Part shown: piece by piece, positions 20,915 to 24,770 of the stretch | How positions within the stretch are numbered: position 1 is the stretch's first letter | How the letters are laid out: each line of letters begins with the position of its first letter | From: Gracilaria caudata | Lineage: Eukaryota; Rhodophyta; Florideophyceae; Gracilariales; Gracilariaceae | NCBI GenBank assembly: GCA_030374735.1 | Contig: JASCIV010000314.1 | Coordinates: forward strand, 1 to 24,770 | Length of the DNA stretch: 24,770 nt | Direction: 5' to 3' | Made by a program: the position numbers and the translations under genes | The notes under the pieces: generated by a model | Told to the model about the DNA's origin: nothing | What the model saw: the letters and a program-made list of their open reading frames with translations, nothing else | Databases searched by the model: none

Positions 20915-22252
20915 TCATCCCTGGTGCAGATGCAGCTCTCTCAACATCGGCCGCAACCATCTTGCCAGATGAAACGACCCGAGGATTACCAAAGTTGTTC
21001 CTTTCGCACACGCTTCTTGAATGTCTGCATGCAGGGCGTCTTCGGCGACTTCTACTACCGTGCTCGGCACATTCATCCCACGCAAAGCTTGTCACAGTTG
21101 AGCGGGTGACACATATATTCTTCACTTTCCCTAGCAGATGTTGCGAACACTTTCGAGGCTTCAGAGGCCACTACTTTGCATATTACATCGCGGTTCTTGT
21201 CTTTACCAAGACCGAGCACAATTACTGGCTTTCGGCCATTATTGTGACTTTCATGCAATACTTGAGCAACACTTTTTTCCGTGTGAGCAGCGTCGAGAAT
21301 AACGGAAACCGTTGATCCTTCCCACGCAACTTGAAAGCGTTCTGATCGTGCAGGTAGTTGTGCTGATGCTGAGATACCATGCTGACGTGGTAGTAATTCC
21401 TCGCCGCTCATATGGTGGCTCAATGTGAGCAACTTGTTCGAGAGCTTTTCGGGACAATTGCAGGTTCCGGTCAAATAATGACGAGTCTGGATTGGGCGGA
21501 CAATAAAGAACTGTTGCAGGCCGCGATACACTCGAGGCTTCTGCGGCAAATATGTGAGCCAGTTCATCGTCTTCTTCAAGGCCACAAAGGCACTGCGATG
21601 ATGGGGCTATGATACCTGCCTTCTCATAGGCTATGTCTCTCAGAGTGGGGCCGATGATGTCCGCGTGTTCTAGTTGAATGTTAATGATGACGCTTACTGG
21701 CGCAGATAACACGTTTGTGGAGTCCAGACGTCCACCCATCCCCACTTCCACGACAGCCCATTTCACCTTGCTGTAGTGCATACCAAGCAACCCTGTGGCC
21801 GAGATGACCTCAAACCAAGTTGCTTCCTGAATCAGATGAGGATTTTCTCTCGCGTCGAGGAGCTCCTCTAGTGACCTTTGAAGTAGTTCGTCCCAAATTG
21901 GAACACCGTCTATTCTTATGCGTTCGTTCACCTCTTCAACGTGAGGGCTAGTGTATGTTCCCACCGGTGCATTAATGAACGGTGCATTGCGCAAACCAGC
22001 GGCGATTAAAGTGGCCACGGATCCTTTTCCTTTTGAGCCAGTGACATGAACCGCAGAGAAGGACTCTTGCGGGTTTCGGAAGCGATCGAGAAGCTTTTTA
22101 GCTACAACCGCAGATACCCTCATCAAGAGGTCCCTCTCAGGGCGTTTACGACGACGACTTTCCCAGTCAACTAGATTTTCAAGACGATAGAGCAACTGCT
22201 GCACTGCTGAAGAGTGTTTCCTATCACTCGGGAACGGCCGAATGAAACTCAT
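20915..22252 (-). CDS. Dihydrofolate synthase/folylpolyglutamate synthase (Mur-ligase family), frame interrupted
   Basis: This ATP-dependent ligase adds glutamate to dihydropteroate and/or extends the polyglutamate tail of folates. From ATG 22252 (an upstream TTG at 22294 directly follows TGA) the protein shows the P-loop VTGSKGKGS (about residues 70-78), GTYTSPHVEEVNERIRIDG (about 98-116), VVEVGMGGRLDSTNV, the QLEHADIIGPTLRDIAYEKAG block (about 193-213), then VILDAAHTEKS and a C-terminal LVILGSFHLARWLRP ending at TGA 20917-20915. AHT rather than AHN resembles dihydrofolate synthase types. Total length, about 445 codons, is normal for the family. The frame shifts by one between about 21420 and 21375, shifts back near 21115 (TATATG), and meets TGA at 21094. 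Very short introns (52 nt, 38 nt) could also restore it. It is either a recent pseudogene, a misassembled gene or one with unusual introns. Confidence 0.85.
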
Positions 22253-23348
22253 GAGAGATGTTCGTAGTTTGCCGAAGCTCTTCGCTGGTTGCAATCACAG
22301 CGTGCAGCTGAAATGACATCCGGGTCTAAGTGATGGATGCGACCCTCCTGTCTCCTTGAATTGTGATCTCGTTGTCAGCACAGACGACGACTAAGGGTTT
22401 GCATGAATGGGGGGGAAAGGTGGAGCCGATCCTTGGCTGTAACGCATTTTGGAGAGATGGAGGCTGGCCATCAAGGCCGGTTTGGTCATGCACAGAGATT
22501 GCCAGTGGGACTGCTGTTACTCAAGACAAGTGAGGGAAAGTGCCGAAGCTTCGCGTGCTTGTACGATAAGGTGAGAGAAAGCTAGTGCGCGTTTGGTACG
22601 AGCGTTCTAACCCTTCTCGAGAGAATTTCACCTCTTCAACCTGGAGCCACGGTACATGTATGTTCACTGAACACTTTTCAGTAATTAAAGAATTACTGAT
22701 GCAACTTGCAAGCTCCCTTGCTTGTATTCTGGACTGCACCTGACCCAGCGAAGATCTGACCGTGAGATTGAAGCGCACGCCCTGAACACTCGGAGCAGTA
22801 AATAAGCGATTAACAGATTCTTCTCACGGCGTTAACATTCGCTGGCTGATGGAAAAGCCAGATGAATTTTCAAGCGCGGTTTTGCTTATAACAGAGCACT
22901 TTCTTCAAAGCCGTACACGAGTTTCACACAGTCAGTGGGATATTGCGTTCTGAACTTGATGGTGAGACCGGGTCCACCTCGTTCCCGAACATACAGAGCA
23001 GGTGCACGTAAGGGGAAGATCGAATTCAGTGTTCTCATAGTAGTCCGCGGATCTGAAGGACAGTTTTGGTCAGACGAACAACGCGACAACGCGAAAGCGG
23101 GACAACGCGACAACTATGGTCCAAGTTGAAATTATTGAACGCAATACGACGAAATGAAGCAAAAAATTTTCAGAATGTCCATACCCATCTTTCTCGTTAT
23201 TCAAGGTATGAAGAACGAGAGTGACATGTAATTGTTGAAAGGATGGATATACTCGAAACACTTGCAGGGCTCGAACGGTGCTGTGTACAAAAATTAATTC
23301 TAGACCAAATCATGATACGCGGAGTACGCACTATTGACGCGAAAGATG
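22253..23348. other. Intergenic, about 1.1 kb, no gene recognised
   Basis: The stretch lies upstream of the dihydrofolate synthase gene and downstream of the RRM gene, both on the minus strand, so it should contain the promoter of the first and the 3' end of the second. A minus-strand frame at 22886-23113 includes YVRERGGPGLTIKFRTQYP but has no recognised family or support. A short tandem repeat lies at 23077-23114. Confidence 0.5.
23077..23114. repeat. Short GACAACGCG-type tandem repeat
   Basis: ACAACGCG-type units occur four times in 38 bp with one degenerate spacer (GAAAGCGG). It is a simple sequence with no coding or regulatory role that can be shown. Confidence 0.7.
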
Positions 23349-24023
23349 TTAATGATGCATCTTAAGGTATACAGTTTGCTTTCCATGAAGGCTAAGATTG
23401 GCCCTCTCGCGCAAAGCGCGCTCAGCCGCGTTCTTCGACGTAAACGTGACGCACGCAACGCCCGACTGTAGAAGATGCTTGACGTCGACGACCTCGTAGT
23501 TGGAAAGGAAACTCCATAGATGCCTTGGTTGCAGTAGATAAGGCAAGTTGGAAGCCCGCAACGTACGACCTCTCTCGTGACGTTTGGGCACAATGACATT
23601 GAGGCTTCTCCTCAATGTGGTGCGACCGTGACCGCTACGTTCTTGAGCATTAAGCATGGAATCGACGAATTTCTGATCGACCGGAGCTGCGCGGATGAGC
23701 TTCAACCCGATCACTGTGCCAGATATCTTGGACGCAATCTGCTCCGCATAAGTCTGCGTATGCGCGTCATAAAGCCAGACGGAATGGTTCTGATAAATAT
23801 CAGACTGACCCTGTACCAAAGGGCTCAAAGAGGCGTCGGTGGAAATGAACTGCTCGTCAAGAAAGTTGATTATGTCACTAGAGGAGGCGTAGCTGGACGG
23901 GGCGGCGATTCGCACGTATTGATTCAGAGAAACGGTGGCAGTTCCGAGGGTGAAATGACGGACGGCAGACTGAAGCAGTTGCTGCCAGAGACGCAGCTGG
24001 GAGCAGTTCGTGGCGAACGACAT
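23349..24023 (-). CDS. Small RNA-binding protein with two divergent RRM-like domains
   Basis: The open frame extends upstream to GTG 24134, but the first ATG is at 24023, giving 224 residues ending MHH. The N-terminus (RLWQQLLQSAVRHFTLGTA) is basic and amphipathic, with no acidic residue before about position 50, as in mitochondrial or plastid presequences. Residues about 35-112 follow RRM topology: strand YVRIAA, helix SSDIINFLDEQFI, strand HSVWLYDA, helix QTYAEQIASKI, strand GTVIGLKLIRAA. Residues about 153-222 form a clearer second RRM, with RNP2-like RASNLPY, a helix RHLWSFLSNY, RNP1-like GVACVTFTS and a helix NAAERALRERA. A basic linker (RTTLRRSLNVIVPKRHERGR) joins them. Role is inferred as RNA binding, probably organellar; the specific orthologue was not identified. 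An upstream exon cannot be excluded. Confidence 0.55.
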   Translation of the reverse strand: MSFATNCSQLRLWQQLLQSAVRHFTLGTATVSLNQYVRIAAPSSYASSSDIINFLDEQFISTDASLSPLVQGQSDIYQNHSVWLYDAHTQTYAEQIASKISGTVIGLKLIRAAPVDQKFVDSMLNAQERSGHGRTTLRRSLNVIVPKRHERGRTLRASNLPYLLQPRHLWSFLSNYEVVDVKHLLQSGVACVTFTSKNAAERALRERANLSLHGKQTVYLKMHH

Positions 24024-24719
24024 GGGGCGATTGTTGTGGAGGAGGGGCGCTGTATCTTGGAGCGGTGGGGTCTCGAAGGTGACCCTGGACCCTGCGACGA
24101 AAACGAACAGCGTAGCACCACACGGTGAGGCCACCGCGACGGCGTGCGTGGTTACGCTGCGCTACAAGTTAAAAATCCAGCATTGACATGTGTGAAGACG
24201 GCGTCACGAAGGTGCTACCGAGTGCTGCCAATACAAACTTGAACCAGAACGTGTCGCTTCGCCGTTGGGTGTGATCCGTCCGCATGCGCGGTGAGATATA
24301 TCACAAAGGGCAGCACAGCTCCAGCGACTGCTCGACAGCTTCGATGGAAGCTTTTGCCCCAGCTGGGCAGCGGTTCTTTTCACCAACTCGCTAGTCGTCA
24401 TGAAGCGCGCCCGCGGCTGCCGTATATTCAACCTTGCGCTCGCTGCTTCTTTACTCTAGTGTTGTGCTTTTTCGGCCCTCTTGTCGAGCGGGATAGAGTC
24501 TCTGCCGATGCACTTCTGAGGTTTGTCCAAGTTCCTGCTCGCGCTTGCATTTTCTCTATGGGTTTCTGGTTCTTAACTTGATGTAGCGTTTTTCTCCGCT
24601 GACCGCTAGCCTACGTGGGGAACTCTTCTTTTTTACAATTTCTTTCTGGCCTTTTGGTTCTCCGACCCGTTTTTTACAGTTCAACGACCGCCCTTCGAAT
24701 CTATCACTTTTGCTTGACG
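24024..24719. promoter_or_regulatory. Divergent intergenic region between the RRM gene and a plus-strand gene
   Basis: About 700 bp separate the minus-strand ATG at 24023 from the plus-strand ATG at 24720. The 24580-24700 part is rich in pyrimidine runs (CTTCTTTTTT, TTTCTTTCTGG, CCGTTTTTT), as often seen just before eukaryotic starts. No defined TATA box or factor site was recognised. Open frames here (for example 24291-24581) have no visible domain. Confidence 0.35.
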
Positions 24720-24770
24720 ATGAGCGAAGTGACTGCAAAAGTCACAGTCCCATTGTGCGACGCCTCGCAA
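24720..24770 (+). CDS. Start of an unidentified gene, cut by the right edge
   Basis: ATG at 24720 opens a frame of 17 codons (MSEVTAKVTVPLCDASQ) that runs off the window without a stop. It follows a pyrimidine-rich stretch and is divergent from the RRM gene. The fragment is too short to identify. The N-terminus, starting MSE with small and polar residues, is plausible for a cytosolic protein. Confidence 0.35.
   Translation, partial: MSEVTAKVTVPLCDASQ

Noticed and set aside
21073..21120. 38-nt GTGAAG...ACAAG segment as an intron of the folate ligase gene
   Set aside because: It would restore the frame. However, the sequence inside still reads as family-like coding in the next frame (SPAQL...QAL) and 38 nt is extremely short, so an indel plus a stop is preferred pending transcript data.
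22886..23113. Minus-strand 75-codon frame containing GGPGLTIKFRTQYP
   Set aside because: It resembles a small ribosomal-type protein only superficially. It overlaps a plus-strand frame and a simple repeat, and no family could be named.
1..24770. CRISPR arrays, bacterial operons, rRNA genes
   Set aside because: No regularly spaced repeats with unique spacers, no Shine-Dalgarno-linked gene strings and no rRNA signature sequences were seen. Content is eukaryotic throughout.

Overview
The window reads as nuclear DNA from a transposon-rich, intron-poor eukaryote. Evidence: remnants of four eukaryotic DNA-transposon superfamilies (hAT, Helitron, PIF/Harbinger, pogo-like Tc1/mariner), a gene with a 57-nt GT-AG intron carrying a CTAAC branch-point-like site, long AT-rich gene-free stretches, and no bacterial operon or Shine-Dalgarno organisation. 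The lineage cannot be fixed from sequence alone. A red alga or another alga/protist is compatible, but that is inference only.

Layout. 1-262: a palindromic (foldback/MITE-like) repeat cut by the window edge. 423-968: a pseudogene of an unrecognised protein family. 969-2429: no gene. 2430-5131: a decayed hAT element whose left side contains a foldback repeat with hAT-like ends. 5132-8425: AT-rich, no gene. 8426-12120: a decayed Helitron (zinc-finger/DUF6570-like N-terminus, Rep tyrosine region, PIF1-type helicase). A second, inverted copy of the palindromic repeat (9101-9311) lies where the HUH part of Rep should be. 12275-14894: a decayed PIF/Harbinger element with convergent transposase and MYB/SANT-like genes. 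15545-16310: a pogo/Tigger-like transposase remnant on the minus strand. 16311-17911: no gene. 17912-18763: an apparently intact two-exon relative of the 423-968 pseudogene. From about 19.9 kb the sequence is visibly richer in G+C and holds ordinary cellular genes: a dihydrofolate/folylpolyglutamate synthase (20915-22252, minus, reading frame broken twice plus a stop), a small two-RRM RNA-binding protein (23349-24023, minus), and the first 17 codons of a divergent gene leaving the right edge (24720-24770, plus).

The left 17 kb is therefore a graveyard of dead transposons of several types, and the right 5 kb looks like the edge of a gene-bearing region. None of the transposases is intact, so no element here is likely to be autonomous. 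The least explained items are the two-copy protein family, the palindromic repeat pair and the hAT-ended foldback.
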